Source: Stenopsyche tienmushanensis (lineage: Eukaryota; Arthropoda; Insecta; Trichoptera; Stenopsychidae). Taken from it: 64,000 nt of DNA. Numbering within the stretch: the stretch's first letter is position 1; every line of letters begins with the position of its first letter. The DNA is taken from positions 186,001 through 250,000 of the forward strand of contig WACJ01000223.1 in assembly GCA_008973525.1 (NCBI GenBank). The letters run 5' to 3'. The translations under genes were made by a program, and so were the position numbers. The notes under the pieces are model-generated. The model did not search any database. It was not told where the DNA came from and saw only the letters and a program-made list of their open reading frames with translations. This document shows positions 26,101-36,445 of this stretch, in pieces.

Positions 26101-29100
26101 GCGACTGAGACTATCCAACAAAAGCGCTTCATACATTTATAATCATACTCAACACATCTTTTGCGGCAGGATTGATTGATAAACCTCCAAGGCGTTCGAC
26201 TTAACAACATGCATTCCAGAGGAAATGCTTTTCATACCGCAAAATAAAACTTTGTTTATCCAAGCAATGCATCAAGACGTAATACCAAATGTCTGCGGTA
26301 GACATTCCGACAGCTAATTAATAAAAACCGATGAAGATATTTGGATAAACTATAATATGAATGCTGATAGAGACTATATCAATATTTTCTAGAATGAGGA
26401 ATGTTTGAAAGGAGTACATATAGGAGAGCTAAGCAAGGATGTTGATGAAATTTTCAAGCTGGCTAATGAAAAAGGATTGAATAATATACAGAGTGTGGCA
26501 GGGATGCTTAGTAGACGATGTAAGAGCGCGCGTTCGCCTCAGAGGCGTACTTTTCAAGCGACCGTTTAATCATCGCCATGCAACGTGCCTTCAGTGAAAG
26601 TCGTTCCAACGACGATCTTAATTGGTAGAACAACAAGTGCATTGAGATAACGAAATTAGCTTTTCAGATCAAAGGCCAGGCAAAGTGCCATTGATTCAAT
26701 GTCTTGCTATGGACAACTGCTTGCTGAATGAAACAGGCTAAATGTTTTTATAGATAAATATCGATATTAGCAATAAATAGGTCCATGATTAATACAACAA
26801 AAAACGTGTCGCACGCTAAAGACGCGGAGATGTCCGCTACAAGCGTATCTTTTGATTGAACTGGCCCCGCATAAGATGTGTTAAATTGCACCAAATCCAT
26901 ACAAATTCAAGCCGTAACGGCTATTTTTACGCGCGATTTTCTTTACAAAATAGCTGATAAATCGAAGAATTCGACGATGAAAATGAAATGCAGACGTATG
27001 CGACGATGAAGCCTTCACAAGAGATAAGATCCTGATAAGGCCCGACAATGATGTCTTTCACGAGTCGAAATACGCATTTAAAATGCGTCGCATTATTCTC
27101 TCATCTTCTCTATATATATATATATTTTAAAAAATCCCCATACCGTTCATCCGATTACGATGAAACTTTGAGGAGTTGTCGTGAGCAGCTTTCGAACAGT
27201 CATTGTTTGCGTGTGGAATTGAAGTGAAGCGAGGACGAGGAGAGAAAGGATGCGCGCGCAATGCGGCGGTCGAGCTCCGCTCACGTGAGAGACAGAGACA
27301 GATAACAGACAGCGACTAACTGGATTGGGGGATCAATGACGTGCGATCCCATTTTCTGCGCTGCTATATGGTCTGTTCGAGGTTACCCCGGACTAGCCAC
27401 ACAGAGAGGGTTTTCCACTGATCTTTTAGCCACGCTAAAAATTCTACGCGCAGAGCGTCCAGGCGCCCTCCAGAGTAGGCGAGGTTTCTGCAGGAAGACC
27501 AGCTTCAGACAATTGCACCCGAGGGTGCGGCGGAGTAGAAAGGACAGAAGTTAAAGCCAAATTCAAAGGAATACTACCGCAGGTTCACTGCCACTATGAG
27601 TCCAACCTCAGTTTGAAGGGGGATGCGGCAGATGATGGACTGCAGGGGCTACCCCTTCCCCATAGTACTCGTATCGGTTCGGTCATTTGTAGTATCTAGC
27701 ACTGCCTAAAGCCTAAAACCGTTCTCCCCTGTATGCCTGGGTTGTTGAGGATAGTAGTGAGCCTTTGACACAGTATCCACCAACTACTGTAATCGGCTGT
27801 TCCACTTTATGGGTGCGCAGCACAGGGTGACCTGCTCACCCAACTCATGTTAGCTGGGTTACCCCAGCTGCGTTTAATGAGCAAACCGACGAGGCTACTT
27901 TCGCGCACTTCTACTCCACATCATTACCCCAGGAGTTCAACCGTTGCCCACGGGCGTAGGGTTGACTCCCTCCCTGGGGTTTTATGGGTGGGCATCGTGG
28001 AATCTAACACCCACCCGGAAAGAGAAGGAGACAGTCGAATATGTCGAAAAATATTTCTCGGGTACAAAATGAAATAATGATAGCTGTTTCGGTTCAGAAT
28101 ATCAATATATAACAGAGTCTAATTATATTTGATTAGCGAGCCTTCAAAGGCGTCGCAAGATCTCATCGATAATTCGGAGCGTTGAGTGATCATGTGAATG
28201 CAAGGATCTATTTAGGCCATAATTTGGATCGCACTTTTTATTAACAACGACATCTAAATCCAATCATAAGACTCAATTGATGAAATTTAACAATCAATGT
28301 ATTAGGGATGCCTATAAATAATGTCGTTTTTTCGATGCACCAGCTTCAACATAGTCTCTATCAGTCTGTTATACCTGTTCGTCGGCCTGATACCAAAAAA
28401 TTCGCCCTCCCTATCCATATAACGACAATGGAAGAGACGTGTCCGTCAGATGTAGATCTACCGTATGTAAAAAGAAAGCTTCATCCGAATCTACAGTTTA
28501 CATTGAGCAGAGTGTCATATTAGATTCGGAACCGAGTGGCAATAGATCCATCGGAAGACCTCGTCTACACTGGGATAAACATATAGATCATATAGGGCTA
28601 TTTGAGCCACTTATGTATAAATGTTTGTTTGTATGTATACGAAAAAGAAAGCGATTGAGGCTACAAATAACATCTGCGAGATTTAAGGTGACTTATTGGG
28701 TATCAGGGAGTGTCATCAACAATTTAAAAAAATTAAATCTGGTGATTTAAGCATGTAAGACGAAAATTTTCAAACGAAAACTAAAATTTAGTTTCGGTTT
28801 TCAACGTAATAAAAACGTCAATGACTGATCTCATACAAAAAAAAAAAACAAACACCAAACTCGTTGCGTTACAAATGGTCTGATAAAAAGCGTACTATTG
28901 CAAAAAAAAACAATAAATTCATGAATCTGTGGAACGTTTGCAACGCCATTTGAACATATTGCTACACTCGTCAGAGTAAATTCTTTTCATACAAGATCTC
29001 CTAAAGAGCTAGATAGTTTTGTAATGGCTTGAGAAAAACCACAACGTTGAGAAATGATACTAAATATGAAAATCGACTAGTGCGTACAGTTTCGAGGGAG

Positions 29101-32100
29101 GCCAGAGTGAAAACGATTGAAATGAGTCATTGTCTTCGAATTCGAGTTCCCATCCAAGTAGAAGCAAAACAATGGATGGACTCTGTGGGAAAAACGCATG
29201 CTCGTACAAAATTAATTTGCCGGATGAAAATTGCTCGAAACGTTATAATTCCATATGCGCTAATCATCAATCTCATAAATATTCACGAGCAACGCAAGTA
29301 ACATAATCCCAGAAAAACTGTCCCCCACCAGACCAGAATCGGATTCTGCAACGTCCCAAGTGAAAAATCAGTCCATCGACAGATGTTTGCGCGGCCATAT
29401 GGACCAGACGCACAGAAGCAGTTTACCTTTCTTGATACTTACCACCTTATAAGGACGTGCTTACGGCCACATTCTTGTATATCGACAAATTACAATCGTA
29501 TTTTATATTGAAAAAAAAAAAGACACGGTAATAAATTTGATGTATGCAAAATAGGGTCAATGCGAATCTTAAAAAATAGATTTTCTTCAATGAATCGCTC
29601 GCGTTGATAGCGATTCATTATTTATAGCATATCATCGAAACGGGGCCCCGAGATAGCATTTAATTTATTATAATTTATCCATATTTTATCAACGGCGACG
29701 TTCATTGTAAACGCTGCCGTATGAATTTTATACTCACTTAAGCGTTTTTTCTACGGTGGAAGTGCGAAAGATTTCTTCCTGGTCGAGAGATAAAACACAG
29801 TATGTGTCTCGGTGAGATGTTCCATGGCTGCGAGCTGGAAGATTCTTCGCCTCACCTACAAAACAAGCACAAATATTGAATATAAAATGCATACGTGTGA
29901 TTATATCGTCAAAAAGGAACGTTTTGAGGAGGTGAATGAATGTATTTAAAAGGATATGATTGATTTATGGTATTAACGGATGAATGAAGTTTTGAAAAGA
30001 AACATTGCTATTGAACCGATCAATCGTCCGTTGAGATTCCGTATATTAAATTACATCGACGTTATTTTGATCCAAATAAACGGAGATAAATACTAATCAG
30101 TTTTGTTGTACTGACACAAAATATCCGAAAGAAAAAAGACGAGCAGTTCCTTGAACTCGAGACAAATGGATGAACTAGCTCTGAATAACTTGTTATCAAT
30201 CACAACATGCAGGCTTCGAGGAAAGACGTGTGCAACGGTTCACTTCCACGGATAATTAATGATAGTAAATGAAAGCGTTTAACGTTGATAAACCTCTTTA
30301 TAAATTAAAAACACATTCCCGATCTTAAATACTACACAAAAATTCGGATGATCGTTCGTAACAAATTGAGTTTTAAGCGTCTCGGACGAGGAAATGTAAC
30401 AGTAAAAATTTGGATCGCGACTCGGTTAAACAATTACAAAAAAGAGCATACTCTGCGAGACAATAGACAGTACAAGGAAATTAAAACCGAGTCGTTATTA
30501 ACAGTTATGCGTGTGGATATAACTAAAAAAGCACATGACAACAGGTTGATAGTCGGCGATGTTTAATCTACGATGTGTACGCTATCTCATTTTCAATGTT
30601 GTCAATGCGCTCGCCGCAACAATGGAAAAAATTACTGATCAAGAATGGGTATAAGGCTCGCAATTCTGTCGGTAAAGTTGTGGGAATACTTTCATCAAAA
30701 ATACAATAAAGTTATGGAAAATCTTACAACACAGCTTGCTTAGAGCGACGTCGAAATTCACACACGCATATGAACATGTAATTGTTTCGTATATAAAAAT
30801 AGGAGCACGGCAATCTATCCGATGTAAGTAGAATACGATCAATCTCGTTTGACATAAAATAATGCAGATCCGAATGAATTTATTATCGGAATGAAATATA
30901 AAACTGTCGATACGATCACCGATTTGTCTTAATACGACGTGCGATTCATAATTTCTAACGCTTGGCGACGGAACACTCACGGGTGAATCTTTCAGCAAGC
31001 TTAACACTTATTTTTGAGTTATATTGTTACTGCGTATTAACATCATGATGATTAACGGGCATACGCATTGATTAGACTTATTTAGAAAGGACGTTCCGAG
31101 TTCGTAGTCTGTGAGACGCTCCAACGCTAGATCACTCCTAGCGTTGAAGCGAATCAAAAAGGCTTGCGAACGAGTTCCCCGCGGCGAAAGAGTTAAAATA
31201 TATACTTTTAATCAGTGAATGTGTTCGTATGTAACAAAGTTTAGATTTGATAAGTGCAAAAAGCAATAGTCAGTCACACACCTTTGTCAACATCAATAAT
31301 TCCATTCATAAGCGATTTCCGTTTTTATGAATGTACATCACACATTGGCGCTGATAAGCACTCGGAATACTAAATTTACTCGCAAACGATAAAGCAAACT
31401 TATGAAATCAATAGCAAATCGAGAGCCATACACGATTGCAACTCTATTAGACGGGGGGGATAAATTGAGAAAATCACATAAATACGGGATGCGACCGTAA
31501 AAATATTGGAATCCGTACGTTTTTCAACTGGTATCTCGAATTACACATCATTTCGAGCGTGAAATTATTAATTGAGACAAGCCGTGACCTCGATGACTTT
31601 ATATTTACTCCCGATGATCATGCATCGACTTGTTTAAATAAGCAGTTTGATAGGATAGAGTTAGCATATCTACACAGGAAACGCTCACTGGCACATACAG
31701 CCTGACAGAGGGCGGAGGGGTCAATACCTAAACTGATTCAAGTCAGCTTCTTGAGACGACGCTCCACAATATCACGTGATAAGACTAAACACTACGCTTA
31801 TAAAGTATACACCATGAACATCATTTCATATTAAATAGTCTGGATATCAGCATCGTAAGTTTTAGTAGAAAATAGTACAATTTCAACAACGCGTTTACAT
31901 TATTCAAACGAACGATAGATCTGTTAATGAGCAAATTTATCATATCTGGACTGATGAAAATCCGCGTGTTATTCAGATATCTACACCCGAATATTTAATA
32001 TGCATTTTCAACAAATTAAATCATTCTCCGAAGATGCATGCGTCGCGCTGCTTAATCTTTGTGTGTGTCCGTATGCAGTATAAAGCGGCCAGAAGACCAG

Positions 32101-35100
32101 TAGCTTGCCTATTTTATTGTATAGTAACGAGTATCCGGCATGTGTTGCAATGTCACATTGCTATGATTTGTGCGGTACATCCGTTAAACGTCTCAAAAAC
32201 AAATCCGCACACAAATAACGGTTGTGTTAATTTGAAAACCTTCGGTGGTGTACACACAACAACTTCACAAATTTTCATCGCAATCGGTTGAACGGTATGG
32301 GAGCGTATACGAAACAAACACACGACGAACATACCAATATTCATTTTTATATACATAAAAAAGTATACCAACGAGGGATATAAATGACAACATTACAAAT
32401 GCATTTCCCAAGTAATAAGCTTAAAATAGCTCTCAATATTACAGCCCTTTTGTTAATAAATAGGTCTGGCCGGACCTTTTTGATTTTGTGATGAATATTT
32501 TTAGTAGTAGCTATGTATAGATTTTATTACCAAACCTCCCTAACGTTTATCCATTTAGGGTTTTTACAACATTTAATTTTTTTAATGCTTCGATAAAAAA
32601 TGATATTTTTATTTATACACCTAACGTCAACGAAATAGATCTGACCGAACCTAGATATTTTTAATAGGATGTTTATAGGAAATCATGTTTTTAAAGTACG
32701 ATGGGTCGGTGATCGAGGAAATTGATATCCTTGTAAAGGTATCCCGTATATTTCACAATAATCGATGCTGTGGAATGACTTCAGCAGACAGGACTTACTT
32801 CCGTTGGGACTATTAACCGAAATAAGAAATGTTATCGGAACGTCGTCATGCAATATATTCAACCATGTTCGGATTTACGGACAATTTTGCAGCTGTTTCA
32901 TACGTTTCAGCTGTTATCCTATTATCAATGGTACGTTATGATACTGAAATTGTCGGAGAAGCCTAAAAGCCACGGACAAATTTATTTTCGGCGTTACGGA
33001 ACAGATGCTTGGAGATTATACATGCTAACGGCAGACTAAAAGACGGCTTTTTTCTACAATATGCTGAATATGCGGCATAAGCGTCATTACAAATTCTAAC
33101 GGAGCAGCTCGTGACACCAAATGCAGAGAAAAGGATGAACAATCCACGTATAATTGGAAGGTTTCCTGTCACAAATGGCATTGAAGCTTCATTCGGAGGA
33201 GTTTTGCAGTGTACCGGGACAGAAATCATCGTGCAGAATTTGCTCGACGCCAAGAAAAAATTGATTCATTTAAAAATATGAGTATTGATTTTAAAATTTA
33301 ATTTATATTTGTTGCCGATTTACAACAGGTACACATTAACAACAGTAGGTCGTCATATCGCACGAATATGTCCATTTTTAACAGTGTCATCATAATAAAA
33401 CCATAATTATATATCTAATTCGCAGCGTTCCCGGTTTAAAAAGTTAAATTTTAAAACACCGCATATTTCACAGGAAGTGGTTCAAGAAGTCTTGGAATGA
33501 TATGCATTTTTTTAACCGTTATGTATCAATGGCTTTCGACGCTATCTAATCTTGCGGTTAGATTACACCAATAAGATAATTTAAAAAATATATATATTTA
33601 TAAGTATCACGGGCAAAAATTACATAAATCTCCTCAAATTAATAATTTGCATATAAAAAATTTCAGATGACGACTTAAGATATAATATATGTGAATACAA
33701 TCGGCTATCGTATATTAAAAATGTGTTATATGGATTTTATTAATTAACGTGAATTTAAACAATCCGCTTACAAACGTATCGAACATCTTAGCCGCATATA
33801 ATAAAACGGGCAGACGGTCAGAACATATAGAAACGTGAGAGAGCGAACGTCTTTCTTGGAAGCGATGACGGAACATCGGCACATATTACGATCGACAGGA
33901 AATGACTTTATACAAATTATGACACAAGTATATAAGGCAAGAATTTCGAGAAACTATATTTATTCACATGTCACTATACGAAAATAAACACATTTGCTAT
34001 TATGATGAACACCAGCGAAAAATAATAAATGAAAAAATCATATCGCACGATACAAATGTGTATAAGTTCTGGTCTTTTGCATATTTGTTCAGCTTTTGAC
34101 GGCGTTCTCGCCGGAATTCATCGAGCGCAACGATCGATCCTCGTGCTTTTACAGTCTCCCCGAAATAAATTAACAGTGCTGCAAAATATTAACGTTTTAA
34201 AAGCGTGTATCGTCGGAATGTTTTGAATAAAAAGATTCCGCTGAGAATCCAGCGTGGATTTATCCGACTCGATGTAAAATTATTTCAAAGGATAATCGTC
34301 GATTTAATGACATGTTTATTAAAAGACTTTATAATACAATGAATGAATATTTATCGAGTGTTTGAATAATAGTTTGCGTATTACTCGAGATATGTAATAT
34401 TATCTTTTAATGGTTGCGGATTAAAATATTATGAAGCGTTTATTTGCTCGTGTTGGTCATGAATGAAATACTGTCTGATTAAATATGAATGGTATGTTTT
34501 AAATTTGACAGATGTGCATGTTTCATTTCGAATGCTTGTTTCAAATTTAGATTTGTTTGATTGCTGGAATGCCAGAATATGTCGCTCGATGTTGGTTTGC
34601 ATTTTGAATTTAAAAAATGATAACAAATGAATGACAATATCGCAGGTCGACAACTTGAGCAATCTATACGGTCGAGTGTGCGTTAAAATCGCAAAGGGAA
34701 AATTGGTGAACATCGGGTCGAGTTTGTTTTTTGTTTTGACGTGCGGGATGCAATTTTAGCATCGCGCGTTTTGGCGATCCGAGATGCGTTCCCCGAGACG
34801 AACGTTGCAGGAGACGACTCTTGCGAGAAACGTCGATATTATTAGGGATGAGTAAGATTTGACGAATCGACGTCCGACGCGATGGTTCACGGTCGGATAG
34901 AACGCTCGTTGCGGCCAACGCAATATAATATGACATAAGCGAAGCATGAATGAATTTCGAAAAGGGACAATGAATGGGTCGCGGCGGAGGAGGGCGGAGG
35001 AAGGCGGAGGAGGCGAAGCGCTCGGCAACGGCGGGCGACGGCGGCGCCCCGCGGGGCCCCTCGGAGCCCGGCGGAGCCGCGCCTCGGGACGCGCGGAGAC

Positions 35101-35269
35101 GCCCCCGAGTCCTGTTCGCGCGCGTCCCGCGCTCCGCCGCCGTCCGCGCCGCATTCGCCCGAGGCACGAGCACATTTCGACACGAAGTCACTCCACAGGG
35201 ACGCACTCACGTACCGACTTTAATTTTGAGCCTCTCTTCGAGACGCACGCCGCGCGCGTCCACGGCCAT
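8137..35269 (-). CDS. Gap1: Ras GTPase-activating protein, GAP1/RASA2-RASA3 type (15 exons, complete)
   Basis: A GAP1-family protein that speeds GTP hydrolysis by Ras at the membrane. Exons (minus strand): 35269-35215, 29855-29738, 15120-14142, 14010-13880, 13795-13564, 13488-13340, 13261-13045, 12968-12765, 12683-12540, 11024-10930, 10734-10529, 10407-10260, 10185-10019, 9943-9799, 9718-8137. They sum to 4572 nt (1523 aa). Domains: C2A about 12-120 ([34 protein letters not shown]); Ser-rich linker; C2B about 310-430 ([11 protein letters not shown]); RasGAP about 455-755 with the arginine-finger loop IFRGNT (about 560) and FLRFFAPAI (about 675); PH about 776-880 ([27 protein letters not shown]); BTK zinc motif ([17 protein letters not shown]). 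The last exon encodes a 527-residue low-complexity tail with an SH3-type PPAIPPR motif near 1265. Drosophila Gap1 is known to be shorter (about 1160 aa). Introns 1 and 2 are 5.4 and 14.6 kb. Confidence 0.93.
10388..10500 (-). repeat. Tandem duplication and inverted repeat at the Gap1 exon 12 acceptor
   Basis: Read on the minus strand, the acceptor region of exon 12 (GTGAAAAAATTAG, then TTTACAGAGATAGGGCC) is present in a second, imperfect tandem copy just upstream (about 10424-10459), where the AG is changed to TG. Further upstream, 10471-10488 is a perfect 18-bp inverted copy of 10450-10467, separated by GTG. Only the copy nearest the exon gives the correct phase (ATA-GTT-TAC-AGA-GAT). Confidence 0.8.
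11125..11222. mobile_element. Truncated copy of the CAGTGCCAAAAAT MITE
   Basis: AGTGCCAAAAATACATGCCG at 11127 matches the left end of the 3591-3817 element, and CTAATCAATAATATATTCTT further on matches its interior in inverted orientation. The right end is replaced by the adjoining mariner at 11235. It lies in Gap1 intron 10 (the 1.5-kb intron between exons 9 and 10). Confidence 0.5.
11235..11880 (-). mobile_element. mariner element, internally deleted, in a Gap1 intron
   Basis: Inverted ends TTCAGAAAGTAAGTGTACT bound a 646-bp element; a TA precedes the left end. The minus strand carries transposase remains: SSVVTGDET and HHTPETS (first catalytic region, about 11640-11700) and [15 protein letters not shown] with [14 protein letters not shown] (second and third, 11223-11471). 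The N-terminal DNA-binding part is lost and the frame is broken. The element lies in the intron between Gap1 exons 9 and 10, antisense to nothing else: it has the same orientation as the host gene. Confidence 0.8.
17785..17845. repeat. Tandem GGATGGGTGTTATG repeats
   Basis: Three units of about 20 bp (ATAGGATGGGTGTTATGGG and variants) lie in tandem. The same unit occurs twice at 21455-21480. In both places it is preceded by a shared block containing GATTGGGATCC-like or GACTGGGATCC-like and CACTGTG-AAACACATTTA-like sequence, so two copies of one dispersed element about 150-300 bp long are present in this intron. Confidence 0.6.
19575..19665. repeat. Dispersed repeat, inverted copy of 22945-23030
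   Basis: The block containing CCCGTATCTATTATATTTCA, CGATATTCCCATTATTAGAG and TAGTAAATACATCATGG is nearly the reverse complement of 22945-23030. Identity looks high by eye over about 85 bp. The two copies lie 3.3 kb apart in opposite orientation and could be ends or pieces of a transposon family. Confidence 0.65.
20190..21130. other. GC-rich, CpG-rich block in Gap1 intron 2, unassigned
   Basis: About 900 bp is markedly richer in GC and CG dinucleotides than its surroundings. Several overlapping frames of 60-100 codons exist on both strands (for example 20387-20590 minus, 20798-21103 minus, 20801-21073 plus), but none resembles a known protein and no two join convincingly. It may be part of a retroelement; this is inference from composition only. 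Confidence 0.35.
21700..21900. mobile_element. Helitron-like family member, minus orientation
   Basis: It shares AAAGTTTCATCGCAGTCGGA and CACACAAACAATGACTGTTC with 27110-27260 (inverted) and with 32080-32310. It also shares GTGGTTTATTGCTTCATGCC-like sequence with 60570-60620 (inverted). The ATACCGTTCATCCGATT-type motif next to a (TA)n-AAAATCAAT start in other copies is like the 5' ends of insect Helitrons, but no Rep/helicase coding is present. Confidence 0.5.
22330..22720 (-). other. Unassigned open frame, 120 codons
   Basis: A minus-strand frame of 120 codons (22337-22699) overlaps others on both strands in a CG-rich block. The product is Arg/Phe/Ser-rich and I do not recognise it. It sits inside Gap1 intron 2 among repeats, so a transposon-derived or chance frame is more likely than a gene. 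Confidence 0.2.
23153..23365 (+). pseudogene. hAT-family transposase, C-terminal dimerisation fragment
   Basis: The 70-codon frame contains [20 protein letters not shown], then [20 protein letters not shown], the conserved hAT dimerisation region found at the C-terminus of hAT transposases and hAT-derived host proteins. The rest of the transposase is absent. It lies in Gap1 intron 2, antisense to the gene. Confidence 0.85.
24200..24700. repeat. Dispersed repeat related to 42160-42600
   Basis: This block and 42160-42600 share two segments: GGTCAACCTGAAATAGGAA (inverted at about 42198-42216) and GTCATATCAGCG-TCCGAAAAGCGGACCG (same sense, 42488-42518) followed by TGGACA and CACGG blocks. The second copy also carries a mariner transposase fragment, so these may be parts of one mariner-type family. 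No coding is recognised in this copy. Confidence 0.5.
25679..26038 (-). other. Unassigned 119-codon open frame
   Basis: One of the longer uninterrupted frames in intron 2. The product contains [18 protein letters not shown] and alternates hydrophobic and basic stretches. I do not recognise it, and it has no evident partner exon. The neighbourhood (25160-25640) is CG-rich and holds two diverged copies of a TGACRCARGGTRTGTGTC-type motif (25161 and 25471), suggesting repeat origin. Confidence 0.25.
27110..27260. mobile_element. Helitron-like family member
   Basis: A TCTC(TA)n start is followed by CCATACCGTTCATCCGATTA and GATGAAACTTTGAGGAGTTG, then sequence matching 21770-21880 in reverse orientation (CAGTCATTGTTTGCGTGTGG). 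It is the 5'-like end of the same non-autonomous family described at 21700-21900. Confidence 0.5.
27260..28080 (+). other. GC-rich, GGGTTACCCCAGCTG-bearing block, possible LINE 5' region
   Basis: About 800 bp is GC-rich with short direct motifs (GGTTACCCC at 27382 and 27859). It has frames of 70-76 codons (27336-27554, 27847-28077) that I do not recognise. It reads like the untranslated 5' region of a non-LTR retrotransposon; a LINE-type C-terminal remnant follows at about 28440-28620. This assignment is inference from composition and context. Confidence 0.3.
28430..28620 (+). pseudogene. Non-LTR retrotransposon C-terminal remnant
   Basis: The plus-strand frame reads [18 protein letters not shown] near 28535-28590. 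The GRPxxRW-type motif is typical of the far C-terminus of insect endonuclease/reverse-transcriptase ORF2 proteins. The surrounding frame is short and broken. Confidence 0.5.
29738..29855 (-). CDS. Gap1: Gap1 coding exon 2 (C2A domain strand region)
   Basis: This isolated 118-bp exon sits between TTGTAG and GTGAGT splice sites. It encodes [20 protein letters not shown] and then [19 protein letters not shown], the core of the first C2 domain. It joins exon 1 in phase 1 and exon 3 in phase 2, giving TLNPFFGEEF across the second junction. It is too short to stand out as an ORF. Confidence 0.9.
31870..32000 (+). pseudogene. Tc3-like transposase fragment
   Basis: The frame reads [20 protein letters not shown]. 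This resembles the IWSDENPxxI block before the first catalytic acid region in insect Tc3/SETMAR-like transposases. Two other pieces of similar transposases occur at 36980-37210 and 40320-40700. Confidence 0.45.
32080..32310. mobile_element. Helitron-like family member
   Basis: It shares CACACAAATAACGGTTGTGT, CAACAACTTCACAAATTTTC and TCATCGCAATCGGTTGAACG with the 21770-21900 copy, in the same orientation. There is no coding capacity. Confidence 0.5.
32760..33285 (+). pseudogene. piggyBac-like transposase remnant
   Basis: Plus-strand frames in sequence read [14 protein letters not shown] (resembling the piggyBac GTxRxNRK block), then, after frameshifts, [20 protein letters not shown] (resembling the AEQLI-P-IEERLxNPR block before the cysteine-rich C-terminus). 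Stops break the frame. The assignment rests on these two motifs in the right order and spacing. Confidence 0.5.
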
Positions 35270-35270
35270 G
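34975..35270 (-). promoter_or_regulatory. CpG-rich block at the Gap1 5' end
   Basis: The densest GC and CG run in the window (GGCGGAGG repeats, then GCGGCGCC and CCGCGGGG) begins at Gap1 exon 1 and covers the first 240 bp of intron 1. A CpG-rich start region is expected for a developmentally regulated promoter and fits exon 1 being the true first coding exon. Long frames here on both strands (34664-35210, 34946-35381) come from the lack of AT-rich stop codons. Confidence 0.5.
35215..35269 (-). CDS. Gap1: Gap1 coding exon 1 (start codon)
   Basis: The exon encodes [18 protein letters not shown] plus one base, ending at a GTACGT donor (a stronger-looking GTGAGT lies seven bases further but would break the phase). 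It matches the N-terminus of GAP1-family proteins, which begin MAVxxxGxR...KIKIGEAKNL. The next exon supplies G-EAKNLP in phase. No in-frame ATG upstream extends the match, so 35269 is taken as the start. Confidence 0.85.
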
Positions 35271-36445
35271 TTGGGCCCATTACTGTACGGACACTTCCTG
35301 TGCGCTGCAAACATCACATCTCAGCGATTCCAAACATTTTCGTCGCGAGCGCCGCTTCATTCATGTAAAACTTTATACTGAATTCGACGGGATTCAACAA
35401 GTGTATTCGGAGCGTAACATCTCCATACAAACCCCCCGTTCCCAGCGTAACACATTTATTCATAAAATACGCTTTTGACACTTCAAAATAAAATAAACAT
35501 AATCCATACAACAAAAAAATTGACCCAAATAAGCAAAATGTTCGCCATACAAAAAAATAAATTATTTTCAAATCTATTCAGCGGAAAAAAAATTTCAACA
35601 CACAAAAAACAATTGCATGTTGGCCCATTCATTTTTTTTTTACATGCATTGTCATTCGAATCTCTGTTTCGTGTTGAAAATTGATAAGATAAAATGAAAA
35701 ACATTATGTTCATTTAATGGCAAATCACTTAACATTTATCATTTGAGCCGCGGAATGAATTAATTTGATGGATCACGTTTGTTGAATTGATCTTCATCCA
35801 TGGTATTCCATTAATATAATTAATAAGTTATGATCTAAACATGTATTTGCCTTTTAATGACCGCTCGCTGTTTCAAAATATTGATAGCTGTTAATTGACA
35901 AATTATTATTCTTTGCATGGATACAAATATGAAATATTTTAATAGGAACGCTCGAAACATCTGTCAAATTTATTGTGAATTGTTCAATAATATAATACAA
36001 CAGACATCCCAATATAAGTATAGTACATATGTACGGTAAAACTTCATCGATGTAATAAATGCAAAAGTTTGATTATAGACCACCTAAATCGCAATGAATC
36101 TTTTTGTAAATTGACAAGTGTGTATGGTGCAGTACGAACCACAATTTATGATACAAAAAAGAACCACGAGAATATTCAAAAACCACCATTGATTATGGGC
36201 TAGGCAAGAGGCAAACTTTCAAGAAAACTATACGTTCAGAATTGGAAGAAGCTTTGTATATGTGGTTTTTATATGAAAAAAATATATTTATTTTATAAGG
36301 TATGAAAAATGAATACTTTGTAAATAGCAAGGGGTAGTTAAAACGCTTCAAAAATCGTCATGGAATACGTTTGATGACGATAACATAGGTTTTTATTTTT
36401 TATAACTGCCATGGTCATTGTGTTTATGATGTTAATTCTATAATA

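Larger units (their letters stand above)
15121..29737. other. Gap1 intron 2 (14.6 kb), repeat-filled
   Basis: No host exon was found apart from the Gap1 coding exons bordering it. It is a patchwork of repeats: copies of the hairpin repeat family (about 15890-16300 and 19960-20165), a hAT fragment (23153-23365), Helitron-like family members (21700-21900, 27110-27260), inverted copies of one another (19575-19665 with 22945-23030), GGATGGGTGTTATG tandem motifs (17785-17840, 21455-21480), GC-rich blocks without recognised coding (20190-21130, 22330-22720, 27240-28060) and a LINE C-terminal remnant near 28530. The two large overlapping plus-strand frames at 18242-18661 and 18258-18617 resemble no known protein to me. 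Confidence 0.6.
29856..35214. other. Gap1 intron 1 (5.4 kb)
   Basis: No host exon is recognised. It contains a Tc3-like fragment near 31870-32000, a Helitron-like copy (32080-32310), a piggyBac-like remnant (32760-33285) and a CpG-rich block next to exon 1. A hairpin-repeat copy at about 31085-31150 carries an extra CAACGCTAG...CTAGCGTTG stem. A 122-codon minus frame (30639-31007) and a 90-codon plus frame (29029-29301, just upstream of exon 2 in gene sense) resemble nothing I know. Confidence 0.55.

Noticed and set aside
34664..35381. Several overlapping 100-180-codon frames on both strands at the Gap1 CpG block
   Set aside because: They exist because CG-rich repeats lack stop codons. Products are Arg/Pro/Ala low complexity, and the real coding here is the short Gap1 exon 1.
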